From Mesorhizobium helmanticense (GTDB lineage Bacteria; Pseudomonadota; Alphaproteobacteria; Rhizobiales; Rhizobiaceae), in NCBI RefSeq assembly GCF_003034915.1, contig NZ_PZJX01000045.1, forward strand, positions 62,001 to 126,000: a stretch of 64,000 bases of DNA. Reading direction: 5' to 3'. Made by a program: the position numbers and the translations under genes. The notes under the pieces are model-generated. The model ran no database searches and was not told the origin of the DNA. It saw only the letters and a program-made list of their open reading frames with translations. Each line of letters starts with the position of its first letter. Position 1 is the stretch's first letter. Below, piece after piece: positions 19,642 through 28,392 of this stretch.

Positions 19642-21738
19642 ATGAGAGGTGTTTCAGCCAGGACTTCGCGGAGACTGGGGATCGGCGCGGCATCCGTCGC
19701 CGGTTTCCTGGCCCTCTCCGCTGTCGCCCTCTGGCAGCTCGACCGCGCCTTTCCGCCACCGCTGCCGGCGGAGCTCGCGGTGTCCACCGAAGTGCTCGAC
19801 CGTGACGGCCAGCTCCTGCGGGCCTTCGCCACGCCGGACGGCTACTGGCGGCTGGAAACCCGGCTCGACCAGGTCGACAAGCAATTCGTCGACATGCTGG
19901 TGACCTATGAGGACAAGCGCTTCTGGGACCATGACGGCGTCGATGTGCTGGCGCTGGCCCGGGCCGCCGGCCAGTTCGCGACCAGCGGCCATATCGTCTC
20001 CGGCGGCTCGACGCTGTCGATGCAGCTTGCCCGGCTGATCGAGCCGCGCGACAGCCGCAGCCTCGGCTCCAAGCTCAAGCAGATGCTGCGCGCCATCCAG
20101 ATCGAGCGGCGGCTCTCCAAGCGCGAGATCCTCGAACGCTATCTGACGCTGGCGCCCTATGGCGGCAATCTCGAAGGCGTGCGCGCCGCCTCGCTCGCCT
20201 ATTTCGGCAAGGAGCCGAAACGGCTGACAGTTTCGGAGGCGGCACTCCTCGTCGCGCTGCCGCAATTGCCGGAAAAGCGGCGCCCCGACCGCAATCTCAA
20301 AATCGCCCACGCCGCACGCGACCGGGTGCTGGCCCGCATGGTTTCATCAGGCCGGCTCAGCGAACGCGAGGCCGCACGCGCCGCACTCGACGATGTCTCG
20401 CAATTGCGGCGCAGCTTGCCGGCGCTCGCCGCCCATGCCGCCTATGCGATGCTGCCCAAGGCCGCTCCCGGGCAACCTTTGCGCCTGACGATCCGCAAGA
20501 GCGTCCAGGAGGGGCTGGAGCAGGTGGCCAGGGACGCCGCCACCAGGCTCGGCCCTCGCCTGTCGGTTGCCATGGTGCTCGCCGATTCCCGCACCGGCGA
20601 CATCCTCGGCGAAGTCGGCTCGGCCAATTATTTCGATGCCAGCCGTTCCGGCTGGATCGACATGACCAGGACCGTCCGCTCGCCCGGCTCGACGCTGAAA
20701 CCGTTCATCTACGGGCTCGCCTTCGAGCAAGGGCTGGTGGCACAGGAGACGCTGATCGAGGACAGTCCGGCCGATTTCGGCGGCTACCGGCCGAAGAATT
20801 TCGACATGGGCTACCAGGGAGACGTCAGCATAAGGCAGGCGCTGCAACTGTCGCTCAACGTGCCGGCGATCCGGGTGCTCGACGCGGTCGGGCCGGCGCG
20901 GCTGATGGCGCGCTTCCGCCAGGCCGGCGTGACGCCGATCCTGCCCGTCAACGAGGCGCCGGGCCTCGCCATCGGCCTTGGCGGCGTCGGCGTGACGCTG
21001 CGTGACCTGGTCCAGCTCTATACCGGGCTCGCCAATGGCGGCAAGGCGAACACGCTGCATGACGGCACCGAGCCGGCGAATGCCGAACGCTCCACCGCCA
21101 CCATTCTCGATGACCAGGCAAACTGGCAGATCACCGACATCTTGTCGGGGGTCAAGCCGCCCGAAGGGGCCATGCAACGCGGCATCGCCTACAAGACCGG
21201 CACCTCCTATGGCTACCGCGACGCCTGGTCGGTCGGCTTCGACGGGCGCTATGTCCTGGGCGTCTGGGTCGGCCGTCCCGACGCCGGCGCGGTGCCCGGC
21301 CTGTCCGGCTATGTCTCGGCCGCACCCATCCTGTTCGAGGGCTTCGTCCGCTCCGGCCTCGCCACCGTTCCGCTGCCCAGCCAGCCGGCCGGCGTCAGCA
21401 GACCGAAGCGCGACGATCTACCGGTGACGCTGGCCCGCTTCGGCGCCGGCGCTGATGGGCTGGTGCAGGCCACCGCGACCGAACCCGCGCCGACCATCAT
21501 CTTTCCACCCGACGGCGCCCGCGTCGATCTCGGCACCGCCTCGGCCGACGCCTCGCCGCTGGTGCTTAAGCTGCAAGGCGGCCGCGCGCCGTTCCGCTGG
21601 CTGGCCAACGGCAAACCGCTTGTCGGCATCGACCGTCGCCGCACCGCGACCTGGCAGCCGGACGGCGCCGGCTATTCCACGCTCACCGTAATCGATGCGG
21701 CCGGCCGCGCCGCCAGCGTGAAAGTCTTCGTTGAATAG
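19642..21738 (+). CDS. pbpC: Penicillin-binding protein 1C
   Basis: Bifunctional peptidoglycan synthase of 698 residues anchored by one N-terminal helix (about residues 12-31). The glycosyltransferase domain shows the catalytic Glu90 in TYEDKRFWDHDGVD, then GGSTLSMQLAR (121-131) and APYGGNLEGVRAASLAYFGK. The transpeptidase domain has STLK (Ser350-Lys353), SLN (404-406) and KTG (518-520). A C-terminal beta domain typical of PBP1C ends the protein. The ATG at 19642 has GGAAGG upstream and is preferred over the GTG at 19609. It is cotranscribed with the A2M gene; the pair is thought to protect and repair the wall after protease or enzyme attack. Confidence 0.95.
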   Translation: MRGVSARTSRRLGIGAASVAGFLALSAVALWQLDRAFPPPLPAELAVSTEVLDRDGQLLRAFATPDGYWRLETRLDQVDKQFVDMLVTYEDKRFWDHDGVDVLALARAAGQFATSGHIVSGGSTLSMQLARLIEPRDSRSLGSKLKQMLRAIQIERRLSKREILERYLTLAPYGGNLEGVRAASLAYFGKEPKRLTVSEAALLVALPQLPEKRRPDRNLKIAHAARDRVLARMVSSGRLSEREAARAALDDVSQLRRSLPALAAHAAYAMLPKAAPGQPLRLTIRKSVQEGLEQVARDAATRLGPRLSVAMVLADSRTGDILGEVGSANYFDASRSGWIDMTRTVRSPGSTLKPFIYGLAFEQGLVAQETLIEDSPADFGGYRPKNFDMGYQGDVSIRQALQLSLNVPAIRVLDAVGPARLMARFRQAGVTPILPVNEAPGLAIGLGGVGVTLRDLVQLYTGLANGGKANTLHDGTEPANAERSTATILDDQANWQITDILSGVKPPEGAMQRGIAYKTGTSYGYRDAWSVGFDGRYVLGVWVGRPDAGAVPGLSGYVSAAPILFEGFVRSGLATVPLPSQPAGVSRPKRDDLPVTLARFGAGADGLVQATATEPAPTIIFPPDGARVDLGTASADASPLVLKLQGGRAPFRWLANGKPLVGIDRRRTATWQPDGAGYSTLTVIDAAGRAASVKVFVE

Positions 21739-22034
21739 AATGCGCCAAGCGATTCAGCGCATTGGTTTTCCGGAAGCGCGGCAGAGAGCGGGATACATCA
21801 TTTGATGCGTGTTGCGAGGCACCCGCGCTTCGCGCCGGCTTGTCGAAGCATCGACGGTTTCTAGATAGATCGGCTGATGGCGCGGATTCCGTCAACCGGC
21901 CTCACGAAGAAGAAATTTCTCCATGGGTCCAAAGATCGGCGAAAAATTGCTTCAGGAGGGTAAAAAAGGCAAACATTGAATGCATCTTAATTCTATCAAT
22001 TCGGTAGACTGATGGCGTTCAACCGGAGGCGGAA
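21739..22034. other. Intergenic region upstream of sbp
   Basis: 296 nt between pbpC and sbp. A weak 7-bp inverted repeat (21739-21745 with 21757-21763) follows the pbpC stop. Near the right end, an imperfect dyad around 21995-22010 (CTATC-N5-GGTAG) lies just upstream of the sbp ribosome site and could be an operator. No gene is supported. Confidence 0.4.
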
Positions 22035-23063
22035 ATGACCAAACCTCATTTCAGGAAACTGCTCGGCGCACTGGTCGCCACATCCGTCCAGTTCGGCACG
22101 CTCGGTTTCGCGTTTGCCGATACCACAATTCTCAACGTGTCCTATGATCCGACGCGTGAACTCTACAAGCAGTTCGACGAGGCCTTCACCGCCCACTGGA
22201 AGGCCGAGACCGGCGAGACGGTGACCATCCAGCAGTCACATGGCGGATCGGGCGCCCAGGCCCGCGCCGTGATCGACGGCCTCGACGCCGACGTGGTGAC
22301 GCTAGCGCTCGAAGGTGACATCAACGCCATCGTCTCGAAATCGCAGAAGATCAATCCCGACTGGCGCACCAAATTCGAGAACAATTCGGCCCCCTACACC
22401 TCGACCATCATCTTCCTCGTCCGCAAGGGCAACCCGAAGGGCATCCATGACTGGAGCGATCTGGTCAAGGACGGCGTCCAGGTGATCACACCCAACCCGA
22501 AAACCTCCGGAGGCGCGCGCTGGAACTATCTTGCGGCCTGGGCTTACGCCAATGCCAACGATGGCGGCGACGAGGCCAAGACCAAGGAATTTGTTGGCAA
22601 GCTTTACGCCAATGTCCCGGTTCTCGACACCGGTGCGCGCGGCTCGACCGTGACCTTCGCGCAAAAGGGCCTGGGCGACGTGCTGCTGGCCTGGGAAAAT
22701 GAGGCCTATCTGGCGATCGACGAGTTCGGCGCCGACAATTTCGACATCGTCTATCCCCCGACCTCGATCCTGGCCGAGCCGCCGGTTGCCGTGGTCGACG
22801 CCAATGTCGACGCCAAGGGCACCAGAAAGGTCGCCGAAGCCTATCTGAGCTACCTCTATTCCAAGGAAGGCCAGACGCTGATCGCCAAAAACCATTATCG
22901 CCCGTCGAAGCCCGATCTGGTGCCGCCGGAGGATCTTGCCAAGCTGCCTGAGATCAAGCTGATCACCATCGATGATCCGCTTTTCGGCGGCTGGAAGAAG
23001 GCACAGCCTTACCATTTCGGCGACGGTGGTATATTCGACCAAATCTACAAGCCGGCCCAATAA
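22035..23063 (+). CDS. sbp: Sulfate/thiosulfate-binding periplasmic protein
   Basis: Periplasmic receptor of 342 residues for sulfate (possibly thiosulfate). A signal peptide covers about residues 1-28 (FAFADTT). Family motifs are clear: NVSYDPTRELY, QQSHGGSGAQARAV and VITPNPKTSGGARWNYLAAW. The start ATG has GGAGG upstream at good spacing. It is the first gene of a sulfate uptake operon with cysT, cysW and cysA. A second, divergent paralogue lies downstream of cysA. Confidence 0.93.
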   Translation: MTKPHFRKLLGALVATSVQFGTLGFAFADTTILNVSYDPTRELYKQFDEAFTAHWKAETGETVTIQQSHGGSGAQARAVIDGLDADVVTLALEGDINAIVSKSQKINPDWRTKFENNSAPYTSTIIFLVRKGNPKGIHDWSDLVKDGVQVITPNPKTSGGARWNYLAAWAYANANDGGDEAKTKEFVGKLYANVPVLDTGARGSTVTFAQKGLGDVLLAWENEAYLAIDEFGADNFDIVYPPTSILAEPPVAVVDANVDAKGTRKVAEAYLSYLYSKEGQTLIAKNHYRPSKPDLVPPEDLAKLPEIKLITIDDPLFGGWKKAQPYHFGDGGIFDQIYKPAQ

Positions 23064-23086
23064 GCTAAACTCTAGACCAGGACGAC

Positions 23087-23938
23087 ATGACTACAGCACC
23101 CGCCAAGGCGGGGTGGCGGTTTAGACAGCCGAGCGTCATTCCGGGTTTCGGATTGACGCTCGGCTTCTCGCTTGCCTACCTCACCCTCATCATCCTCATC
23201 CCCCTCTCGGGGCTGATCTGGCGATCGGCCGCGCTCGGCTGGGCCGATTTCTGGGCGATTGCCACTGATCGCCGCACCATCAACGCGCTCGAAATCAGCT
23301 TCGGCACCGCCTTCATCGCCGCAGCCGTCAATGTCGTCTTCGGCACGATCGTCGCCTGGGTGCTGGTGCGATACAATTTCCCCGGCCGCCGCATCGTCGA
23401 CGCCATGGTCGACCTGCCTTTCGCTCTGCCGACGGCCGTGGCCGGCATTGCGCTGACCACGCTCTACGCGCCGAACGGCTGGGTCGGCAGCCTGCTTTCG
23501 CCGCTCGGCATCAAGGTTGCTTATACGCCGCTCGGCATCGTCATCGCGCTGATCTTCATCGGCCTGCCCTTCGTCGTGCGCACCGTTCAGCCGATCATGG
23601 AGGAGATCGACAAGGAGGTGGAGGAAGTGGCCGCCACGCTTGGCGCCAATCGCTTCCAGATCATCTCCCGGGTGCTGCTTCCGGGCCTCGCGCCGGCCAT
23701 TGTCACCGGCTTCGCGCTGGCCTTTGCCCGCGGCGTCGGCGAATACGGTTCCGTCATCTTCATCGCCGGCAATCTGCCCTACAAGTCCGAGATCGCGCCG
23801 CTGCTGATCGTCATCCGGCTTGAGGAATACAACTACGAGGCGGCGACCGCGATTGCGGCGATCATGCTGGCGCTGTCCTTCGTGATGCTGCTGGTCATCA
23901 ATCTGGTGCAGACATGGAGCCGCAAGCGCTATGGCTGA
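23087..23938 (+). CDS. cysT: Sulfate ABC transporter permease CysT (CysU)
   Basis: Inner-membrane permease of 283 residues with about six membrane segments. The EAA loop is present (VEEVAATLGANRFQIISRVLLPGLAPAI) and the family stretch RGVGEYGSVIFIAGN is typical of CysT. It lies 23 nt after sbp. Its last 8 nt overlap the start of cysW, indicating translational coupling. Confidence 0.95.
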   Translation: MTTAPAKAGWRFRQPSVIPGFGLTLGFSLAYLTLIILIPLSGLIWRSAALGWADFWAIATDRRTINALEISFGTAFIAAAVNVVFGTIVAWVLVRYNFPGRRIVDAMVDLPFALPTAVAGIALTTLYAPNGWVGSLLSPLGIKVAYTPLGIVIALIFIGLPFVVRTVQPIMEEIDKEVEEVAATLGANRFQIISRVLLPGLAPAIVTGFALAFARGVGEYGSVIFIAGNLPYKSEIAPLLIVIRLEEYNYEAATAIAAIMLALSFVMLLVINLVQTWSRKRYG

Positions 23939-24815
23939 CCCCGAGATCAAATCCTACGCGCCGCATCACGAAAGCCAGTCGGCGGCGGTGACGGAAAGTC
24001 CCACGGCACGAGCCGTGCTGATGATCGTGGCTTTTGCATTCCTCGGTGTTTTCCTGCTGCTGCCGCTGATCATCGTCTTCAACGAGGCCTTTTCGAAGGG
24101 CATCGGCGCCTATGCTGAGGCGCTGTCCAACCCCGATACGCGCTCGGCGATCCGCCTGACGCTGCTGGTGGCGGCGATCTCGGTGCCGCTCAACGTCGTC
24201 TTCGGCATCTCGGCCGCCTGGGCGATCGCCAAGTTCGAATTCAAGGGCAAGGCCTTCCTCACCACGCTTATCGACCTGCCCTTTTCGGTCTCGCCGGTCA
24301 TATCCGGCCTGGTCTATGTGCTTTTGTTCGGCGCTCAAGGCTTGCTTGGCGGGTGGCTGAAGGCGCATGGCATCGTCATCCTGTTTGCCGTGCCGGGCAT
24401 TGTCCTGGCCACCATCTTCGTCACCTTCCCCTTCGTCGCCCGCGAGCTGATCCCGCTGATGCAGGAACAAGGCAATGGCGATGAGGAGGCAGCTCTCTCG
24501 CTTGGCGCCAATGGCTGGCAGACCTTCTGGTACGTGACGCTGCCCAACGTCAAATGGGGATTGCTCTACGGCGTGCTCCTGTGCAATGCCCGCGCCATGG
24601 GCGAGTTCGGCGCGGTGTCGGTGGTGTCGGGCCACATACGCGGGCTGACCAACACCATGCCGCTGCATGTCGAAATCCTCTATAACGAGTACAACGCCGT
24701 CGGCGCCTTTGCCGTCGCTTCGCTGCTCGCCGGCCTGGCGCTGGTGACGCTGGTCCTGAAAACACTTCTCGAGATGCGCTACGGCGCCGAGATCGCCGCG
24801 ACGCGCGGACACTGA
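23931..24815 (+). CDS. cysW: Sulfate ABC transporter permease CysW
   Basis: Second inner-membrane permease of the sulfate transporter, 294 residues. The EAA loop (EEAALSLGANGWQTFWYVTLPN) and the ARAMGEFGAVSVVSGHIRG stretch identify CysW. The start codon lies inside the 3' end of cysT (8-nt overlap). A 48-nt palindromic-ended repeat sits in the gap before cysA. Confidence 0.95.
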   Translation: MADPEIKSYAPHHESQSAAVTESPTARAVLMIVAFAFLGVFLLLPLIIVFNEAFSKGIGAYAEALSNPDTRSAIRLTLLVAAISVPLNVVFGISAAWAIAKFEFKGKAFLTTLIDLPFSVSPVISGLVYVLLFGAQGLLGGWLKAHGIVILFAVPGIVLATIFVTFPFVARELIPLMQEQGNGDEEAALSLGANGWQTFWYVTLPNVKWGLLYGVLLCNARAMGEFGAVSVVSGHIRGLTNTMPLHVEILYNEYNAVGAFAVASLLAGLALVTLVLKTLLEMRYGAEIAATRGH

Positions 24816-24820
24816 CAAAA

Positions 24821-24868
24821 TGCATGTCGCCCAAAAGTGGGAACCGGTTTTGGGATAACGACCTGCAT
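24821..24868. repeat. 48-nt palindromic-ended intergenic repeat, copy 1
   Basis: This element begins with TGCATGTCG and ends with a near-complement of it. It matches the element at 27821-27868 at 41 of 48 positions by my alignment. It fills most of the gap between cysW and cysA. It resembles a short intergenic repeat family that I recall as common in Mesorhizobium. Confidence 0.8.
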
Positions 24869-24887
24869 CAACTACAAAGGGATTTGC

Positions 24888-25928
24888 ATGGAAGTTCGCG
24901 TTGCCAACGTGCGCAAGGAGTTTGACCGCTTTCCGGCTCTCCGCGATGTTTCGCTCGACATCAAGTCCGGCGAACTGATCGCGTTGCTCGGCCCTTCCGG
25001 CTCCGGCAAGACGACGCTGCTCAGGCTGATCGCCGGGCTGGAGCGGCCGACGCGAGGAAATATCTTCTTCGGCGAGGAGGACGCCTCGCACAAGTCGATC
25101 CAGGAACGCAATGTAGGTTTCGTTTTCCAGCATTATGCGCTGTTCCGCCATATGACAGTTGCCGACAATATCGGCTTCGGCCTCAAGGTCCGGCATGGGC
25201 CGACACGCCCGTCGGCGCAGGAGATCCGTCGCCGCGCCTCCGAGCTTCTCGACCTCGTCCAGTTGTCAGGTCTCGAAAAACGTTATCCGGCGCAGCTTTC
25301 CGGCGGCCAACGCCAGCGCGTGGCGCTGGCGCGCGCCATGGCGATCGAACCGCGCGTGCTTTTGCTCGACGAGCCGTTCGGCGCGCTCGACGCCCAGGTG
25401 CGCCGCGAACTGCGCCGCTGGCTACGCGACATCCATGACACGACCGGCCACACCACGGTCTTCGTCACCCACGACCAGGAAGAAGCGCTGGAGCTTGCCG
25501 ATCGTGTCGTGGTGATGAGCCAGGGACGCATCGAGCAGGTCGGCACCGCCGACGATATCTACGACACGCCGAACTCGCCCTTCGTCTATGGCTTCATCGG
25601 CGAATCGAGCTCGGTCCCGGTCAAGGTCGAGGATGGCCAGGTCTGGATCGCCGACCGGCCGATCGGGCTTTCCGCGCCGCAGGCGCCGGAAGGGCAAGCG
25701 ACGCTGTTCTTCCGCCCGCACGATGTCGAATTGGTGGATGGCTGCAGCGGCTGCATCGCCGGCACAGTCGCCGCCAGCCGCCGTGTCGCCGGCACGAGGC
25801 GCGTGGAACTCGAAATCGGCGGCGAGCGCCAGCGCGTCGAGATCGAACTGCCTGTCGACCACCCGGCGGCGCAGAAAAGCCGCGTGGCATTCCGGCCCCG
25901 GCGCTGGAAGCTTTTTCCGGCAGCGTAG
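24888..25928 (+). CDS. cysA: Sulfate/thiosulfate import ATP-binding protein CysA
   Basis: Cytoplasmic ATPase of 346 residues driving CysTW. It has Walker A GPSGSGKT (residues 35-42), signature LSGGQRQRVALARA, Walker B LLLDEPFGALDAQ and a switch His (VFVTHDQEEALELADR). A C-terminal TOBE-like regulatory domain contains LFFRPHDVEL. The start ATG at 24888 has AAAGGG upstream; an in-frame ATG 17 codons earlier would be read inside the intergenic repeat and is rejected. Confidence 0.94.
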   Translation: MEVRVANVRKEFDRFPALRDVSLDIKSGELIALLGPSGSGKTTLLRLIAGLERPTRGNIFFGEEDASHKSIQERNVGFVFQHYALFRHMTVADNIGFGLKVRHGPTRPSAQEIRRRASELLDLVQLSGLEKRYPAQLSGGQRQRVALARAMAIEPRVLLLDEPFGALDAQVRRELRRWLRDIHDTTGHTTVFVTHDQEEALELADRVVVMSQGRIEQVGTADDIYDTPNSPFVYGFIGESSSVPVKVEDGQVWIADRPIGLSAPQAPEGQATLFFRPHDVELVDGCSGCIAGTVAASRRVAGTRRVELEIGGERQRVEIELPVDHPAAQKSRVAFRPRRWKLFPAA

Positions 25929-26136
25929 ATGGTTTGCTGCCCGGTAGAATTGCCTCGGCGTAGCGGGAACAGTCGAAAAGACTCTGTTGGAAGAAAATCC
26001 TACCGACTGGCTGTTTCGACAACGCATTTTCTAACGCCATTACCATAGCTCCTGCCTGCATGCCTCGTATAGCCGGGCATCGCCCGATTATCCTTGGGCA
26101 TTCGACAAGCGGCATTTTCCAAGGAGCCCTGTTCTC

Positions 26137-27123
26137 ATGAAGCGATTTTTGCTTGGCGTCGCCACCGCGGCCGGCCTGTTGCTCGCATCCTCCCAAGCCT
26201 GGTCGGCCGACAAATTGCTGAACGCTTCCTATGATGTCGGCCGCGAACTCTTCGTGCAGGTCAACAAGGCCTTCATATCAGGGCATCCCGGCGTGAGCAT
26301 TGATCAGTCGCATGCGGGAACGTCGGCGCAAGCGCGCGCCATCGCCGAGGGCCTCGGCGCCGATGTCGTCACCTTCAACCAGGTCACCGACATCGATTTC
26401 CTGGTCAAGAAGGGCCTTGTCTCCGCCGACTGGCAGAAGGATTTTCCCGACAACGCCTCGCCCTTCTATTCGCTGCCGTCCTTCCTGGTTCGCACCGGCA
26501 ATCCGAAGCACATCAAGGACTGGAACGATCTCGTACGCGACGACGTCCAGGTCATCTTCCCCAATCCGAAGACCTCGGGCAATGCGCGCTACACCTATCT
26601 CGCCGCCACCGCCTATGCCAAGGAAGCCTTCAAGGGTGACGACGCCAAGGTGAAGGAGTTTGTCACCAAACTTTTCAACAACGTGCCGATCTTCGATACT
26701 GGCGGGCGCGCTGCCACCACCACCTTCGTGCAGCGCGAGATCGGCGACGTGCTGATCACCTTCGAGTCGGAAACGCGCGGCATCCGCAAGGAGTATGGCG
26801 AGGACAAGTTCGAGCAGGTGACGCCCTCGGTCAGCCTGTTGGCCGAGTTTCCGGTGGCGATCGTCGACACGGTCGCCGACGAGCATGGCACGCGCGATCT
26901 GGCCAAGTCCTATCTCGACTTCCTCTACACGCCGGAAGGCCAGGACATCGCCGCCCTCAACGGCCTGCGGGCCCGCGACGCAGCGGTCGCCGCCAAATAC
27001 AAGGCTGAGTTTCCCGATGTCCGCCTGCTGACCGTGGAGGATGTATTTGGCGGTTGGGACAAGGTGCAGGCCGAGCATTTTGCGGCCGGCGGGCTGCTCG
27101 ACCAGACCTATGGCAGCCGCTAA
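26137..27123 (+). CDS. Second sulfate-binding periplasmic protein
   Basis: A 328-residue sulfate-binding paralogue with a signal peptide (about residues 1-23, ending SQAWSA). It carries the same family motifs as sbp: NASYDVGRELF, DQSHAGTSAQARAIAEG and VIFPNPKTSGNARYTYLAA. It lies 208 nt after cysA and is closed by a strong terminator, so it may have its own promoter. Two receptors for one transporter suggest different affinities or ligands (sulfate versus thiosulfate), which is inference. Confidence 0.92.
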   Translation: MKRFLLGVATAAGLLLASSQAWSADKLLNASYDVGRELFVQVNKAFISGHPGVSIDQSHAGTSAQARAIAEGLGADVVTFNQVTDIDFLVKKGLVSADWQKDFPDNASPFYSLPSFLVRTGNPKHIKDWNDLVRDDVQVIFPNPKTSGNARYTYLAATAYAKEAFKGDDAKVKEFVTKLFNNVPIFDTGGRAATTTFVQREIGDVLITFESETRGIRKEYGEDKFEQVTPSVSLLAEFPVAIVDTVADEHGTRDLAKSYLDFLYTPEGQDIAALNGLRARDAAVAAKYKAEFPDVRLLTVEDVFGGWDKVQAEHFAAGGLLDQTYGSR

Positions 27124-27144
27124 GGTTTCTATCTCCAAGCCAAG

Positions 27145-27177
27145 CAAAGAAAGCCGGTCGTTTGCCGGCTTTCTTTG
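27145..27177 (+). terminator. Rho-independent-type terminator after the second sulfate-binding gene
   Basis: A perfect 13-bp stem (27145-27157 with 27165-27177) and 7-nt loop lie 21 nt past the stop. The A-rich left and T-rich right sides allow termination in either direction. It separates the sulfate genes from the Rrf2 regulator. Confidence 0.85.
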
Positions 27178-27370
27178 TTATTATGCTCCGAAATGTAGTT
27201 TCCAGGCCGCGTGCCGTCCAAAACGTTACAAAGAATCAACGCGTTTGTGTTCAAACTGCCATCCGACGGCTTGTTTTGCGCGAAACCGCCTCGTGCGATC
27301 AAAACGTCATGATTTGCACACAAACAATCGCCAGATGCGGGCGGTTGGGGTTTCATGAACTGAATCGGGC

Positions 27371-27820
27371 ATGCTTACCAAAAAAGGCAAATACGGGCTC
27401 AAGGCCCTCGTGCACCTGTCCGGTCTGCCGGTCGGCCAGCTTGCATTCGTCAATGACATCGCGGTCGCCAACAACATCCCGAAGAAATTCCTGGATGCCA
27501 TCCTGGGCGAGTTGCGCAATGCCGGCTTCGTCCAGAGCCGCAAGGGCAAGGAAGGCGGTTATCGCCTCGCCCGGCCGGCCTCCGAGATCAAGATCGGTCA
27601 TGTCGTGCGCGTCCTCGATGGACCGCTGGCGCCCATCCCTTGCGCCAGCCGCACCCAGTACCAGCGCTGCGAGGACTGCGACGAGGCGACATGCCAGGTC
27701 CGACATATGATGCTGGAAGTGCGCCAGGCCATCGCCGAGGTGCTGGACAATCGCAGCCTTGCCGCCATGCGCGACGCCGACAATGACGATTTTCCGGTCG
27801 AGCTGACGTCGCAGATCTAA
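27371..27820 (+). CDS. Rrf2 family transcriptional regulator with Cys cluster
   Basis: A 149-residue winged-helix regulator. The Rrf2 DNA-binding part is clear (KYGLKALVHLSGL, NNIPKKFLDAILGELRNAGF, RKGKEGGYRLARP). Cys91, Cys100, Cys103 and Cys108 form a cluster like the one that holds an Fe-S centre in IscR, NsrR and RirA. Its position behind the sulfate uptake genes suggests control of sulfur or iron-sulfur status, comparable in role to Bacillus CymR (also Rrf2); this is inference. It is separated from the upstream gene by a terminator, so it is probably expressed from its own promoter in the 190-nt gap. Confidence 0.88.
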   Translation: MLTKKGKYGLKALVHLSGLPVGQLAFVNDIAVANNIPKKFLDAILGELRNAGFVQSRKGKEGGYRLARPASEIKIGHVVRVLDGPLAPIPCASRTQYQRCEDCDEATCQVRHMMLEVRQAIAEVLDNRSLAAMRDADNDDFPVELTSQI

Positions 27821-27868
27821 TGCATGTCGCGCAAAAGTGTGCAGCGGTTTTGCGGTAACGACATGCAT
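27821..27868. repeat. 48-nt palindromic-ended intergenic repeat, copy 2
   Basis: It begins at the base after the Rrf2 stop codon. Ends are TGCATGTCG and CGACATGCA, a perfect terminal inverted repeat in this copy. It matches copy 1 at 24821-24868 at 41 of 48 positions. Confidence 0.8.
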
Positions 27869-27882
27869 AAAAACAAGAACCC

Positions 27883-27922
27883 AAAGCGCGTCGCATGGGG
27901 CCGGTCGAACGCGACGCGCTTT
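27883..27922. terminator. Inverted repeat between convergent Rrf2 and GFA genes
   Basis: A perfect 12-bp inverted repeat (AAAGCGCGTCGC and its complement, 27883-27894 with 27911-27922) with a 16-nt spacer. It lies between two convergent genes and could act as a two-way terminator, or be another dispersed palindrome. Confidence 0.55.
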
Positions 27923-27956
27923 AGACTCGGCAGTTTCGTATTGCTCCCCGCGGAAT

Positions 27957-28379
27957 TTATCCGTGCGGCATTCGCTCGATTTTCTGCAATGCCGGATCCA
28001 TCACGTCCCAAGCATGGCCGCGGATGGCATATGTGACCACCTGCGGATTGAACTGGCCTGGATCGTCAAGGCTGGTCGCGTGGACTGCTATCGCGTCCGG
28101 CGTGGCAGGGAATGTCAAGTAAACCGGCGTTCCACAGGCCGGGCAGAAGGCGTGGACTTTTTCATTGCCGCTGTCGCTCATTATTCGCCAGGTTTTTGCT
28201 TCGCCCGTAATTGTCGCAGCGGCGTGCCGGGCGAAGGTCAGATAGGATCCATGCCCCGTGCCACTGCGTTTCTGGCAATCGAGGCATTGGCAATGGTTCT
28301 GGAAGATCGGCTCGCCGCTGGTTTCATAGCGGATCGCGCCGCAGGCACATCCGCCGGTATAGGTCTTGGTCATTGTCAC
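27957..28379 (-). CDS. GFA family protein (Mss4-like zinc fold)
   Basis: A 140-residue protein with the zinc-binding cysteines of the glutathione-dependent formaldehyde-activating enzyme (GFA) family: Cys11/Cys13 (GGCACG), Cys30/Cys32/Cys35 (HCQCLDC) and Cys79/Cys82 (FCPACG). The family name comes from Gfa of Paracoccus, but most members have no proven activity, so a formaldehyde role is not claimed. It follows the SRPBCC and ArsR genes with 13 nt spacing, a common arrangement in Rhizobiales. Confidence 0.88.
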   Translation of the reverse strand: MTMTKTYTGGCACGAIRYETSGEPIFQNHCQCLDCQKRSGTGHGSYLTFARHAAATITGEAKTWRIMSDSGNEKVHAFCPACGTPVYLTFPATPDAIAVHATSLDDPGQFNPQVVTYAIRGHAWDVMDPALQKIERMPHG

Positions 28380-28392
28380 CCTCCCCCTGGGA

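Noticed and set aside
21739..22034. SAM-type riboswitch upstream of sbp
   Set aside because: I looked for a structured leader because of the sulfur context, but saw no SAM-II-like conserved core; only a weak dyad is present.
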